Positions 40,057-49,297 of a stretch of 55,432 nt of DNA are shown here, one piece after another (position 1 is the first letter of the stretch; each line of letters opens with the position of its first letter). Made by a program: the position numbers and the translations under genes. The notes below the pieces were generated by a model that saw only the letters and a program-made list of their open reading frames with translations, was not told the origin of the DNA and did not search any database. Source of the stretch: an uncultured Anaerolineae bacterium (lineage in GTDB: Bacteria; Chloroflexota; Anaerolineae; Anaerolineales; Villigracilaceae). The stretch covers positions 1 to 55,432 of the forward strand of contig CAIVSQ010000011.1 in NCBI GenBank assembly GCA_903908605.1. Direction: 5' to 3'.

Positions 40057-40087
40057 AACACCCCATACCGGCAAGGTATGGGGTGTT
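40057..40087. terminator. Hairpin terminator between the SDR and DUF2917 genes
   Basis: A 13-bp perfect stem (AACACCCCATACC / GGTATGGGGTGTT) with a 5-base loop between convergent genes. The T run is weak on both strands (TTTGATTTT on the minus side). Confidence 0.75.
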
Positions 40088-40111
40088 CTCGAAGGAGGGA
40101 AGATGACGGGT

Positions 40112-40360
40112 TTAGTTGTGGTGAATTACGCTGACGCGCGCTTCGGAAATTGCTTCGATCAGGATCTTGTGACCATGATCGACGGTGACGCTGTCGCCAG
40201 CTTCGAGCATATAATCTTTCATATCATTGGACTGGGTCAGCCAGAGGATGCCCTCTTCGCAGAGGATGGTGGTGCCGGCGTCGATTTGGTCTGCGTTAAG
40301 CAGGTTGTGCGGGTGCAGCTCAAGAACGCTGTCGGTTGGAATGTGGGTGGTTTGGCTCAT
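40112..40360 (-). CDS. DUF2917 domain small protein
   Basis: 82 residues of cupin-like beta character. LHPHNLLNADQID, then GTTILCEEGILWLTQSND and MLEAGDSVTVDHGHKILIEAI fit the DUF2917 pattern (W-LT-x4-D, then L-AGDS). No enzymatic activity is known for the family. AAGGAG lies 8 bases before the ATG. It is divergent from the MocR gene, with about 170 bases between that carry operator-like repeats, so it may be a target of that regulator. Confidence 0.8.
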   Translation of the reverse strand: MSQTTHIPTDSVLELHPHNLLNADQIDAGTTILCEEGILWLTQSNDMKDYMLEAGDSVTVDHGHKILIEAISEARVSVIHHN

Positions 40361-40460
40361 AATTTTTCTCCTTATTGATAATGTCTATGTTTGCCTGTTC
40401 TTATTATGTCCTATTTTTCACAATGGGTACAGATGCAGAATGATGAAATTGTAACCGTAA

Positions 40461-40513
40461 CAGTTTGAATTATGGTAAACTGTACTGGTTGAAATAATCT
40501 AAACTGTACTGGT
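40461..40513 (+). promoter_or_regulatory. Operator-like repeats upstream of the MocR gene
   Basis: The 14-base motif TAAACTGTACTGGT occurs twice in the same orientation, at 40476-40489 and 40500-40513, exactly 24 bases apart. An inverted partial copy (CAGTTT, 40461-40466) lies before them. The second copy ends 18 bases before the regulator ATG, a layout typical of GntR/MocR autoregulation sites. Confidence 0.6.
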
Positions 40514-40531
40514 CAAGCTGACGAGGTAGGT

Positions 40532-41977
40532 ATGAGCCCCCAAAAAGTATCCCGTGAAAACCACCCCTTTCGTTATGAGCGCATTGCCGCTGAGGTGATG
40601 CGCCTGATCGAGCAAGGCGCATACCAACCAGGCGAGCGAATCCCATCTGTGCGCGAAATGAGCAAGCAGCAGGGCGCCAGTGTCAGCGCTGTGCTGCAGG
40701 CCTACATGCAGCTCGAAAACCTGGGGGCCATCGAGGCCAGGCCGCAATCTGGTTATTATGTGCGGCATGCCAGTGACACGGAGTTCCCTGAGCCAGAAAG
40801 CTCTTCGCCCGGGCTGGACCCCTCGCATGTCAATTTACATGATTTGATGATGATGGCCATGCGTGATTCGCTCAATCCCAGCCTGGTGCAGCTTGGGGCT
40901 GCCATGCCCAACCTGGAACTGCTGCCCACCGAACGGATTGACCGCATCATGGCCAGCCTGGCACGCAGCACGGAGCGGGTCTCGCATCATTACGAGATTC
41001 CCCCGGGGCTGGAGGATCTGCGCGTGCAGATTGCACGGCGTGCGGTGATGAACGGCTGCCAGATTACGCCCAATGACGTGGTGATCACCTCGGGTGGGGT
41101 GGAGGGCATCCACCTGTGCCTGTATGCAGTCTGTAACCCAGGCGACATTGTTGCGATTGAGTCGCCGATGTATTTTGGGACTTTGCAGCTACTTGAGGTG
41201 CATAACTTGCGCGCACTCGAGATACCAACCAATCCGCGCGAAGGGATCAGCCTGGAGGCTCTACAGTTTGCGATTGAGCACAACCCCATCAAGGCGGTTC
41301 TGACCATCTCAAATTTTAATAACCCATTGGGGAGCTGCATGCCAGATGAGAAAAAACGAGAGTTGGTCAGCATGTTGGCGCGCTACGAAATCCCCCTGAT
41401 CGACAACGACGTCTCGTCTGAAATTTATTTCAGCGAGAAGCGACCGATGGTTACCAAGGCCTTTGACCAAAAGGGCCTGGTGCTGCAGTGTTCCTCGTTT
41501 TCAAAGGATATCAGCCCCTCCATGCGGGTGGGCTGGGTATCGCCCGGCCGATATAAGAACACGATTGAATGGCTCAAGTTCACCACCAGTGCTGCCACAG
41601 CCCGTTTGCCGCAGATGGCCATTGCCCAGTTTTTAGAGACGGGTGGTTACGATCATCAACTACGCCGAATCCGGCGTGAGTATGCCAACAATGTCGCCAT
41701 GCTTTCACAGGCGGTCATGCGTTCCTTTCCCAGTGGGACGCGTGTCACTCGTCCCACTGGGGGTTTTGTATTGTGGGTTCAGCTGCCCGAACGGGTGGAC
41801 TCGCTTGAAGTTTACGCCCTGGCGTTGAAAAATAATATTACGATAACGCCGGGATATCTGTTTTCGCCCAGCAACCAGTTTCCAAATTTCATCCGCCTGA
41901 ATGCAGCGGTCTGGAATTACCCGATTGAACGCGCTGTGCGCAGGCTGGGTGAATTGGTGGCTGAGTCAGCCGGTTAG
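40532..41977 (+). CDS. MocR-type transcriptional regulator (GntR HTH plus aminotransferase domain)
   Basis: N-terminal winged helix of the GntR family (residues about 8-75, GERIPSVREMSKQQGASVSAVLQAY). A fold-type I aminotransferase-like domain follows, with SNFNNPLG, DNDVSSEIYF and the PLP Lys325 in SSFSKDISPSMRVGW. 481 residues. MocR proteins sense PLP, GABA or related amines; the effector here is unknown. The gene stops 3 bases before the convergent cyclo-ligase gene. Likely autoregulated through the repeats just upstream. Confidence 0.93.
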   Translation: MSPQKVSRENHPFRYERIAAEVMRLIEQGAYQPGERIPSVREMSKQQGASVSAVLQAYMQLENLGAIEARPQSGYYVRHASDTEFPEPESSSPGLDPSHVNLHDLMMMAMRDSLNPSLVQLGAAMPNLELLPTERIDRIMASLARSTERVSHHYEIPPGLEDLRVQIARRAVMNGCQITPNDVVITSGGVEGIHLCLYAVCNPGDIVAIESPMYFGTLQLLEVHNLRALEIPTNPREGISLEALQFAIEHNPIKAVLTISNFNNPLGSCMPDEKKRELVSMLARYEIPLIDNDVSSEIYFSEKRPMVTKAFDQKGLVLQCSSFSKDISPSMRVGWVSPGRYKNTIEWLKFTTSAATARLPQMAIAQFLETGGYDHQLRRIRREYANNVAMLSQAVMRSFPSGTRVTRPTGGFVLWVQLPERVDSLEVYALALKNNITITPGYLFSPSNQFPNFIRLNAAVWNYPIERAVRRLGELVAESAG

Positions 41978-41980
41978 CAC

Positions 41981-42556
41981 TCAGGGCTGGGCGGCGAAGA
42001 GGGCCTGCTCGCTGACGAGCCACTGCATCGGCACGTCATGCTCTCCACATGGCACTTTCGGCAGCAATAAGGCCGCGAAGGTTACGCCAAGGCGGATGGC
42101 GGTGAAAGAGCCCAGGCAGCGATCATAGTAGCCGCCACCGTAACCCAAACGGCAGCCGCGCCGGTCAAAGGCCAGCCCGGGGATCAGCGCCAGCTCGATC
42201 TGTCCGGGAGGAATGATGGGCAGGTGTGAGGCCGGTTCCAACATGCCAAAGGCGTGCCGCTCGAGCTGGCCGGGTTGGTAGAGATGAAAGACCAGGGCTG
42301 GCTCTGGCCCTGGCAGGATGCGCGGCAGCACCCAGGTTTTTGACGGGTGTGTGCTCAACAGCGGTCGCAAATCCAGCTCGCCTTTGATGGGCATATAGCT
42401 TAATATGACGTGTGCGTGGTTGAAGAGCTGCCAGGATGAGATGAGTGCACACACAGCCTGGCTGGCCAGGTCGCGTTGTTCTTCCGCCAGGCCCAGGCGG
42501 ATGCGCCGGCAGGACGTGCGTAGTTGCTGCTTGGTTTTTTCAAGAGATTCTGGCAT
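41981..42556 (-). CDS. 5-formyltetrahydrofolate cyclo-ligase
   Basis: ATP-dependent conversion of 5-formyl-THF to 5,10-methenyl-THF. The signature RLGYGGGYYDR is present, with an N-terminal basic helix (RTSCRRIRLGL) and YMPIKGELDLRPL. 191 residues. No folate genes flank it. AGGAAA lies about 11 bases before the ATG. The divergent gene is a phosphohexomutase. Confidence 0.93.
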   Translation of the reverse strand: MPESLEKTKQQLRTSCRRIRLGLAEEQRDLASQAVCALISSWQLFNHAHVILSYMPIKGELDLRPLLSTHPSKTWVLPRILPGPEPALVFHLYQPGQLERHAFGMLEPASHLPIIPPGQIELALIPGLAFDRRGCRLGYGGGYYDRCLGSFTAIRLGVTFAALLLPKVPCGEHDVPMQWLVSEQALFAAQP

Positions 42557-42655
42557 TTAGCTTGTTTCCTGTCCGAATTGTATCGCTTGTGGACTATTTT
42601 TGAGAGTTTCTTGGCTGGCATGCCTGGTTTGGGGCGTTTTTTTATATTTCTACTT

Positions 42656-42664
42656 CTGTTATAA
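42656..42664 (+). promoter_or_regulatory. Extended -10 promoter of the phosphohexomutase operon
   Basis: TGT followed by a perfect TATAAT (42659-42664), 33 bases before the ATG at 42698. GGAG precedes that ATG by 8 bases. No clear -35. Confidence 0.55.
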
Positions 42665-42697
42665 TCGCGAACACTTACATAAACTTGGAGATCGAAA

Positions 42698-44122
42698 ATG
42701 GCATATAAAATAAAATTCGGCACCGATGGTTGGCGGGGTGTGATCGCTGAAGATTACACCTTTGACAATGTTCGCCGCGTATCCCAGGGTTTTGCAGCCT
42801 ACATGCTTGCCCAGGGTGGGTCGGGCAAATGGGTGGTGGTCGGGCATGATAAACGCTTTGCTTCGGAGCATTTTGCCGCCGCCGCCGCTGAAGTCCTGGC
42901 GGGCAACGGCCTGAAAGTCTACCTGACGGATGGCTCCACGCCGACGCCGGTAATTGCTTTTTCGACCGTCCATTTAAAAGCGTGCGGTGCAATAAATATC
43001 ACGGCCAGCCATAACCCGCCGGCCGATAACGGTTTTAAGGTGCGTGATGAGACCGGCGGTTCGATTCACCCGGCCGGGTTGGCGCAGATCGAAGCCGCCA
43101 TCCCTGACTCGCTCGAAGATGTCAGGATCATGCCGCTGGCAGACGCGCTCAAGCAAGGCTGGGTGGTCAAATTTGACCCCGCGCCTGACTATATTGAACA
43201 TCTCAAAGATTTGATCGATCTGCAGCCGATTAAGGATGCTGGTCTGACGGTGATGGTGGACAGCATGTGGGGCAATGGCGCGGGTTGGTTTGCGCATTTG
43301 CTGGCGGGTGGCAAGACCCGTGTCATCGAAATTCATAACGAGCGTAACCCATCCTTCCCTGAGATGAAACGCCCCGAACCGATCCCGCCGAACATTGATG
43401 CCGGGCTGCGCGCAACACTCGCCAACCACGCGGATGTGTTGATCGTGACCGATGGTGATGCCGACCGGGTGGGCGTGGGCGATGAGAATGGTGAGTTTGT
43501 CAACCAGCTGCGTGTGTATGGCTTGCTGGCCTATTACCTGCTCGAGATCCGTGGGCAGCGTGGTGCCATCGTCAAGACTCTCTCCACTACCGGGATGTTG
43601 AATATTCTGGGCGAGATGTACGCTGTGCCGGTGCATGAAACCGGGGTGGGCTTTAAATATGTAGCACCCAAAATGACTGAGACAGATGCCATGATCGGCG
43701 GTGAGGAGAGCGGTGGTTTCGCCTTCCGCGGTAACGTACCCGAGCGGGATGGCATCCTGGCCGGATTGTTTATCCTCGATTTCATGGTGCGCACCGGTAA
43801 AAAACCGACCGAGCTGCTCAAGATGCTTTTCGAGAAAGTTGGCGGTGAGTTTTATTATGATCGCATCGACAGCCACTTTACCGGGAACCGCAAGGATCGT
43901 GAACAGATGATTTTGCAGGCCAACCCCGATAACATCGGCGGTTTGAAGGTCCTGCGCTTAATTACTGTGGATGGTTTTCAGTTTCGCCTGGAAGACGGCG
44001 GCTGGTTGCTGATTCGTTTCAGCGGTACCGAGCCCGTTTTACGCGTCTACTGCGAAACCCGCCATGCTGACAAGGTGCAGGCCATTCTACGTGACGGTTT
44101 GAAAGTTGCTGGCCTGGCCTGA
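42698..44122 (+). CDS. Phosphoglucomutase/phosphomannomutase family protein
   Basis: Alpha-D-phosphohexomutase. Phospho-Ser104 in TASHNP, metal loop DGDADRVG, sugar-binding GGEESGG, phosphate-binding RFSGTEP. 474 residues, usual length. Interconverts hexose 1- and 6-phosphates for nucleotide-sugar supply; whether glucose, mannose or glucosamine is preferred cannot be read from sequence. First gene of a four-gene run with tatD, a polyprenyl synthase and an oxidoreductase. Confidence 0.94.
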   Translation: MAYKIKFGTDGWRGVIAEDYTFDNVRRVSQGFAAYMLAQGGSGKWVVVGHDKRFASEHFAAAAAEVLAGNGLKVYLTDGSTPTPVIAFSTVHLKACGAINITASHNPPADNGFKVRDETGGSIHPAGLAQIEAAIPDSLEDVRIMPLADALKQGWVVKFDPAPDYIEHLKDLIDLQPIKDAGLTVMVDSMWGNGAGWFAHLLAGGKTRVIEIHNERNPSFPEMKRPEPIPPNIDAGLRATLANHADVLIVTDGDADRVGVGDENGEFVNQLRVYGLLAYYLLEIRGQRGAIVKTLSTTGMLNILGEMYAVPVHETGVGFKYVAPKMTETDAMIGGEESGGFAFRGNVPERDGILAGLFILDFMVRTGKKPTELLKMLFEKVGGEFYYDRIDSHFTGNRKDREQMILQANPDNIGGLKVLRLITVDGFQFRLEDGGWLLIRFSGTEPVLRVYCETRHADKVQAILRDGLKVAGLA

Positions 44123-44155
44123 GATGGATTGGCGCCCGTGCTGGTCGCCGCGCCC

Positions 44156-44989
44156 GTGAAGCTGGCTGACACCCATTGCCACCTGGACCTGGATCGCTTT
44201 GATAGCGACCGGGACGAGGTGCTGGAACGCGCCCGCCTGGCAGGCCTGACACGAATCCTGGTTCCAGGATTGGACCTGGCTTCCAGTCGGCGAGTTGTAG
44301 CCCTGGCCGAAAGTGCTGCGGATATTTTTGCCGCCATCGGGGTGCACCCCAACGATTCGCAAGGTTGGGATGGCGGCAGCCTGCCCGGGCTGCGCCAGTT
44401 GTATTCCGAGACTGCGCCAGGAAAAATTGTCGCCATCGGTGAAATTGGCCTGGATTATTACTGGGATGCTGCACCGCGAGATCTTCAACACGAGGTGCTG
44501 CGCGCCCAGCTTGGCCTGGCGGCTGAACTGGGCTTGCCGGTGATCCTGCATCTGCGTGAAAAGGACGATGCCCAGCAAGGCGAGTGTGCCACCGACTTGC
44601 TGGGGCTGCTGGAAGAATGGATCGCCGGATTGGTGGCCCAAGCCAACCCACTGGTACAAGCGCCCGGTGTATTGCACTCGTTCAGCGGAAGCCTGGCTAC
44701 CGCTCAAAAGGTGTTGGGATGGAACTTCCTGGTTGGAATTACTGGCCCAGTCACGTATAAAAACGCGGAAGTCCGGCGTGAGGTGGTAAAATCGTTACCA
44801 TTAGCGCGTATGCTGATTGAGACTGATGCGCCATTTCTCGCCCCCGTCCCAAAACGGGGGCTTCGTAACGAACCTGCGTTTGTTCGCTATATTGCTGATA
44901 AAATTGCAGAAATCCAACTTAATGACCCGGAAGTGATTGCGGCGCAAACGAGTGCCAATGCGGCGCGGCTATTTTCCTGGGGAGGCTGA
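44156..44989 (+). CDS. TatD family metal-dependent hydrolase
   Basis: TIM-barrel hydrolase; relatives are DNases or D-aminoacyl-tRNA deacylases. Metal ligands are visible in DTHCHLD at the N-terminus, GEIGLDYYWD (Glu), a mid His in VILHLRE, LHSFSG and ETDAPFLAP (Asp). The start is uncertain: TTG 44129, GTG 44138 and GTG 44156 are in frame and none has a strong ribosome binding site. GTG 44156 is chosen because it puts the metal motif at the usual distance from the N-terminus (277 residues). It begins within 35 bases of the mutase stop, probably coupled. Confidence 0.9.
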   Translation: MKLADTHCHLDLDRFDSDRDEVLERARLAGLTRILVPGLDLASSRRVVALAESAADIFAAIGVHPNDSQGWDGGSLPGLRQLYSETAPGKIVAIGEIGLDYYWDAAPRDLQHEVLRAQLGLAAELGLPVILHLREKDDAQQGECATDLLGLLEEWIAGLVAQANPLVQAPGVLHSFSGSLATAQKVLGWNFLVGITGPVTYKNAEVRREVVKSLPLARMLIETDAPFLAPVPKRGLRNEPAFVRYIADKIAEIQLNDPEVIAAQTSANAARLFSWGG

Positions 44990-44993
44990 TTTT

Positions 44994-45959
44994 TTGAGCA
45001 CAGCGTTTATTACACCGGTACAAGATGGAATCAGGGAAGTCGAACAATTGATGCGCTCGCAGGCGGGGAACGAACATCACCCCGATTTGCGGGCTGCTTT
45101 GGAACATTTGCTCACTGCGGGGGGCAAACGTGTGCGCCCAACGATTGTATTTCTCTCAGGTCAATTATTTAACGCCTCGCATCCCAGGCTTGTTACACTT
45201 GGCGCGGCGGTTGAAATGCTGCACACCGCCACCCTGGTCCATGATGATTTGATTGATGGTTCGCTGCTGCGGCGTGGTATCCCAACGCTTAATGCGCGTT
45301 GGTCGCCGGCTGCCACCGTGCTGACCGGTGATTTTTTGTTTGGACGGGCTGCCAAACTGGCGGCTGAAACGGATTACCTGCCCCTGATGAAACTGTTTGC
45401 TGAGACGCTGACCGTGATTGTCAACGGTGAGCTGACCCAGATGTTCGCCGCCAAGGGCATTATTGAACGCAAAAATTATTACTCCCGCATTTACGCCAAG
45501 ACCGCCTCACTGTTTGAGATGAGCTCCCTGGCTGCTACCATGATCGGCACTGAAGATGAAACCATACGGGCTGCAATGAAGACCTATGGGTATGAAGTCG
45601 GTATGGCTTTCCAGATTATGGACGATGTACTTGATTTCACCGGTGAACAGGCCACAGTTGGCAAGCCAGTGGGTTCCGACCTGCTGAATGGTTTGGTGAC
45701 TTTGCCAGCCATTTATTACGCCGAGAGCCACCCCGATGATCCTGAGGTGCGCACACTGGCAGATGGTGGTTGGGGCAATAACGAAAAAATGGAACAACTG
45801 GTCAAATCCATTCAGGCGAGCAATGCCATTCGGCACGCCACTGAAGAAGCTATTGAACATGTGGAAAAGAGTGTCGAAGCGATTAAACCCTTCGAGCATG
45901 CGCCCGAATACCATTCCCTGGTTGCCCTGGCGCGCTACATCGTCGACCGCAATTCCTAA
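44994..45959 (+). CDS. Polyprenyl diphosphate synthase (heptaprenyl/octaprenyl type)
   Basis: Trans-prenyltransferase with both aspartate-rich motifs intact: DDLID at 84-88 and DDVLD in FQIMDDVLDFTG. GGKRVRPTIV matches the substrate-binding segment. The start is TTG 44994, supported by GGGGAGG 8 bases upstream; the frame upstream re-reads the tatD end. 321 residues. By similarity to long-chain synthases it probably makes a quinone side chain, unlike the paralogue at 6812, which has a changed second motif. Starts 5 bases after tatD. Confidence 0.92.
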   Translation: MSTAFITPVQDGIREVEQLMRSQAGNEHHPDLRAALEHLLTAGGKRVRPTIVFLSGQLFNASHPRLVTLGAAVEMLHTATLVHDDLIDGSLLRRGIPTLNARWSPAATVLTGDFLFGRAAKLAAETDYLPLMKLFAETLTVIVNGELTQMFAAKGIIERKNYYSRIYAKTASLFEMSSLAATMIGTEDETIRAAMKTYGYEVGMAFQIMDDVLDFTGEQATVGKPVGSDLLNGLVTLPAIYYAESHPDDPEVRTLADGGWGNNEKMEQLVKSIQASNAIRHATEEAIEHVEKSVEAIKPFEHAPEYHSLVALARYIVDRNS

Positions 45960-46000
45960 CCCTGTATCGCTCCCATTCTATTCGCAAGGACGTAAATCCC

Positions 46001-47275
46001 ATGCTGAATGAAACCAACTTCTGGCTGACCACCACACCGGCCCGGTCTATTTCTGCACACCCATTGCCTGCTCAGGTGGATGTGGTGGTGGTTGGTGCTG
46101 GTTTCAGCGGGCTTTCGGCCGCGCTGACCCTGGCACGGGGTGGGGCGCGGGTGGCGGTGCTCGAGGCACAGACTGCCGGGTGGGGAGCATCCTGCCGTAA
46201 CGGTGGCATGGTGCTGACAGGGATGAAGTTGGGTGTGGAAACCTTGATACAGCAGTACGGACGTGAACGTGCCCGACGTATGTTTGAGCTTTCACTGGCG
46301 GCGATTGATACGGTGGAAGACCTGGCCCGCGAAGAATCGATTAATTGCGATTTCGAGCGCTGCGGTCACCTGGAGGTCGCCTGGAAAGAGGCACACTTCA
46401 ACGGTTACGCGCGCGCAGCTGAATTGATGGAAAAAGAGTTCAACCATAAGGTAAGTGTGCTGGCGCGTGCTGATCAGTACACCGAGATCGGTTCGCAGCT
46501 CTATCACGGTGCACTGTTGGACGAAACCAGCGCGGGTGTCAACCCGGCGCGGTTTGTCAGCGGGTTGGCTGATGCGGCCATTCGCCAGGGCGTGGATTTG
46601 CACGAGCAGACCACTGTACTGGCCATCGAGAAACAGGCCAGCGGTTTCCTGGTGCGTACTGATCGCGGGTCGCTGCAGGCCAGGCAGGTTTTTGTTGGCA
46701 CGAGTGGTTATACTGGCGCGGCCACACCTGCGCTGCGCAAGCGTATCGCCCCGATTGGCTCATATATCATTACCACCGCTCCGCTGCCCGAGGAGATGGC
46801 CCGCCGTGTCATCCCAAATGGGCGCATGATTTTCGACTCCAAGCATTATCTCTATTATTTTCGCCTGACCCCTGACCGACGCATGATGTTTGGTGGGCGA
46901 GCGGCCTTCAGACCTGAAACCGCGGCCTCCATTCGTGAGAGTGTGCCGATCATGCGCCAGGGTATGGTGGATGTTTTCCCTGAATTGCGCGATATTCCGG
47001 TGGAGTATGCCTGGGGTGGGTCGCTCGATTTTGCCATGGATATGATGCCGCATACCGGACGAATGGAGGGTGTGGATTATGCCCTCGGTTACGCCGGGCA
47101 TGGGGTGGCGTTCGCCACCCACCTGGGCATGCTGGCTGGCAAACGCCTGTTAGGTCAACCGGCTGATGATCCCTTGGAGGGTCTGCCCTTCCCGGTTTAC
47201 CCGCTCTACTGGGGTAAACCCTGGTTTTTACCGTTCGCTGGCCTTTATTACCGTGTTTTGGATTTGATTTCCTGA
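46001..47275 (+). CDS. FAD-dependent oxidoreductase (DAO/gamma-glutamylputrescine oxidase type)
   Basis: N-terminal FAD-binding beta-alpha-beta VVVVGAGFSGLSAALTLA and VLEAQTAGWGASCRNGGM, the latter typical of PuuB-like D-amino-acid-oxidase family members. A C-terminal FAD segment is YALGYAGHGVAFATHLG. 424 residues, no membrane anchor. Probably oxidises an amine or N-methyl amino acid; the substrate is unknown. It starts 41 bases after the polyprenyl synthase and may be the last gene of that operon. AAGGA lies about 10 bases before the ATG. Confidence 0.9.
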   Translation: MLNETNFWLTTTPARSISAHPLPAQVDVVVVGAGFSGLSAALTLARGGARVAVLEAQTAGWGASCRNGGMVLTGMKLGVETLIQQYGRERARRMFELSLAAIDTVEDLAREESINCDFERCGHLEVAWKEAHFNGYARAAELMEKEFNHKVSVLARADQYTEIGSQLYHGALLDETSAGVNPARFVSGLADAAIRQGVDLHEQTTVLAIEKQASGFLVRTDRGSLQARQVFVGTSGYTGAATPALRKRIAPIGSYIITTAPLPEEMARRVIPNGRMIFDSKHYLYYFRLTPDRRMMFGGRAAFRPETAASIRESVPIMRQGMVDVFPELRDIPVEYAWGGSLDFAMDMMPHTGRMEGVDYALGYAGHGVAFATHLGMLAGKRLLGQPADDPLEGLPFPVYPLYWGKPWFLPFAGLYYRVLDLIS

Positions 47276-47335
47276 TCAATAACCCATACAAGTGATACAT
47301 TTGGGGGATATGGCTTTAATTATGCGAAAAGCTTA

Positions 47336-47364
47336 TTGACTATGAGATTCGCGCGTGCTAAAAT
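47336..47364 (+). promoter_or_regulatory. Strong promoter of the yceD-sigma factor unit
   Basis: TTGACT at 47336-47341, a 17-base spacer and TAAAAT at 47359-47364 preceded by TGC (extended -10). The start of transcription would be near 47371, 44 bases before the GTG. Confidence 0.75.
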
Positions 47365-47414
47365 GTTGTTCATCAATGGCAGAAATAAAAAATTCTATTA
47401 ATAAAGAGATTTAG

Positions 47415-47933
47415 GTGGCCAATCCTCGTAAGCCCTTCCGGTTGAATGTCGGTTTTCTTATCAATGCACCGATAGGGTATAACCGCGATTTTGATTATTT
47501 TATACCCCAGTACACAGACGACGATCTGGCTGTGACCGATCTGGATGGTGTCATTAATATCGGTTGTACACCCCAGGGTCTGCTGGTGAGGGGCAAGTTT
47601 ACCGGTAGCACCACACTGGAGTGTGTGCGCTGTCTCTCTGATTACCAACAAATTCTCGAGTGGGAATTTACCGAGTTATACGCTTTCAAAGAAGAAAATA
47701 TTACTGAATCCGGCTTGATGGTTCCGGAGGACGCCCAGCTTGAGCTGCAAGCATTGCTGCGCGAATTTGCATTGCTTGAGATTCCGCTAAAACCAATCTG
47801 CCGTGAGGATTGCAAAGGTCTTTGTACAGAATGCGGGCAGAACCTTAATGAGAAAGATTGCGGTCATCGACCGGAAATAGACTCACCATTCCAGATACTG
47901 AAAGAGTTATTTAAAAACCAACCCGGCGAATAG
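47415..47933 (+). CDS. YceD (DUF177) family protein
   Basis: Family linked to 23S rRNA accumulation and usually encoded next to rpmF (L32). 172 residues. Cys clusters are conserved: CVRC in the middle and CREDCKGLCTECG near the C-terminus, a probable metal site. GTG start at 47415 with an AGAG-type ribosome binding site. Here the neighbour is a sigma factor gene 40 bases downstream and no rpmF is present. Confidence 0.88.
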   Translation: MANPRKPFRLNVGFLINAPIGYNRDFDYFIPQYTDDDLAVTDLDGVINIGCTPQGLLVRGKFTGSTTLECVRCLSDYQQILEWEFTELYAFKEENITESGLMVPEDAQLELQALLREFALLEIPLKPICREDCKGLCTECGQNLNEKDCGHRPEIDSPFQILKELFKNQPGE

Positions 47934-47973
47934 ACCGGGATGCACCAGCCTTAACAATTCAGGAGAACCCCGC

Positions 47974-49140
47974 GTGGTAATTACAGGGCATGCTCATCGC
48001 AATGAAGTTCTCAACATCCTGCTAGAGAAAGCTGGCGTGCAGGGGTATTTAACCACGGATGATTTGATGGAAGTGGCCCCGGATTTCGATTCAGAGCGTT
48101 TGTCCGTCATTATGACTGTACTCAGACGCAGGGGGGTGGATATTCTCGACCCCGATAGTGAATATGAATCGCCAACGGTGGAAGCCGTTGTGCCTGAGAT
48201 GGGCTACGAAACCTGGGTCAACCCGGTCGAATCGGTGATGACCGAGGATACAGTTGGGCTGTATCTCAAGGATATGGCACGGGTTCCGTTGCTGAGCCAT
48301 CAAGAGGAACTTGAAATCGCCAAGGCGATTGAAGCCGGCCGCGACGCCCGCAAAGAACTGGTGGCAGGGTGCCTGGACCCGGTGCTGGCGTCCCAGCTTG
48401 AGCAGGCCGTTGCAGCCGGGCAGACCGCCCGCGAGCATCTGATCAAGGCCAATACGCGTCTGGTGGTCAGCATCGCCAAGCGTTACACCGGGCACGGCAT
48501 TGCCCTGCTCGATCTGATCCAGGAAGGCAACCTGGGCCTGATGAAGGCGGTCGGAAAATTCGATTACAAGCGCGGTTTCCGCTTTTCAACCTATGCCACC
48601 TGGTGGATCCGCCAGACCATCACCCGCTCGATCGCCGACCAGTCACGAACCATTCGTCTGCCAGTGCACATGGCCGACCGCATTCGCAGCATATATAAGA
48701 TCAACCACGAGCTTGAGCAAAAGCTGGGCCGCGCTCCGACGACTGAGGAACTGGCCGAAGAACTGAAGCTAAGTGTGAAGAAAGTGCAGTGGATCCTCAA
48801 GGTTTCCTGGTTGCCGCTTTCGCTCGAAAGCCCGGTCGGCGATGATGAGGAATCTGAGCTTGGCATGTTCATCGAAGACGAGTTCAGCCCCACCCCGCTG
48901 CAGTCTGCCTACCAGACCATGCTAAAGGAAAAGCTGGTCGAAGTGCTGGGCACGCTTTCCCCGCGTGAAGCGCGCATTATCCAGATGCGCTTTGGCCTGG
49001 ATGATGGCAATGTCTACACCCTGGAGGAAGTTGGGCAGAAATTTGGCCTGACGCGCGAGCGCATCCGCCAGATTGAGGGTAAAGCCCTGCGACGCTTGCG
49101 ACATCCGCGCCGTGCACGGCAGTTGCGCGATTACTTGTAG
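47974..49140 (+). CDS. rpoD: RNA polymerase sigma-70 factor, RpoD/SigA type
   Basis: 388 residues. A short region 1.1-like N-terminus (LNILLEKAGVQGYLTTDDLMEV) comes first, then region 1.2 (VGLYLKDMARVPLL), region 2 with the core-binding and -10-reading segment (LDLIQEGNLGLMKAVGKFDYKRGFRFSTYATWWIRQ), region 3 (RLPVHMADRI) and region 4 with the -35 helix-turn-helix (LEEVGQKFGLTRERIRQIEGKALRRLR). GTG start with AGGAG 8-9 bases upstream. The region 1.1 suggests the primary factor, but Chloroflexota often carry several RpoD paralogues. Confidence 0.92.
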   Translation: MVITGHAHRNEVLNILLEKAGVQGYLTTDDLMEVAPDFDSERLSVIMTVLRRRGVDILDPDSEYESPTVEAVVPEMGYETWVNPVESVMTEDTVGLYLKDMARVPLLSHQEELEIAKAIEAGRDARKELVAGCLDPVLASQLEQAVAAGQTAREHLIKANTRLVVSIAKRYTGHGIALLDLIQEGNLGLMKAVGKFDYKRGFRFSTYATWWIRQTITRSIADQSRTIRLPVHMADRIRSIYKINHELEQKLGRAPTTEELAEELKLSVKKVQWILKVSWLPLSLESPVGDDEESELGMFIEDEFSPTPLQSAYQTMLKEKLVEVLGTLSPREARIIQMRFGLDDGNVYTLEEVGQKFGLTRERIRQIEGKALRRLRHPRRARQLRDYL

Positions 49141-49204
49141 GGTATGAGGCAGGCAACGATATAAGATGTAACAGCTGCATGCCAATAGCATCATCAACCA
49201 TTTT

Positions 49205-49243
49205 CCGGTCCATGAATAATCTTCATGGACCGGGTCTTATTTA
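49205..49243 (+). terminator. Terminator after the sigma factor gene
   Basis: A 12-bp perfect stem (CCGGTCCATGAA / TTCATGGACCGG) with a 5-base loop, followed by GGTCTTATTT; the T run is modest. Confidence 0.8.
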
Positions 49244-49297
49244 AGTGGTAAAACGTCAGGAACGAATAATTATCTCTATTGACACGGGAGCTGAAAA

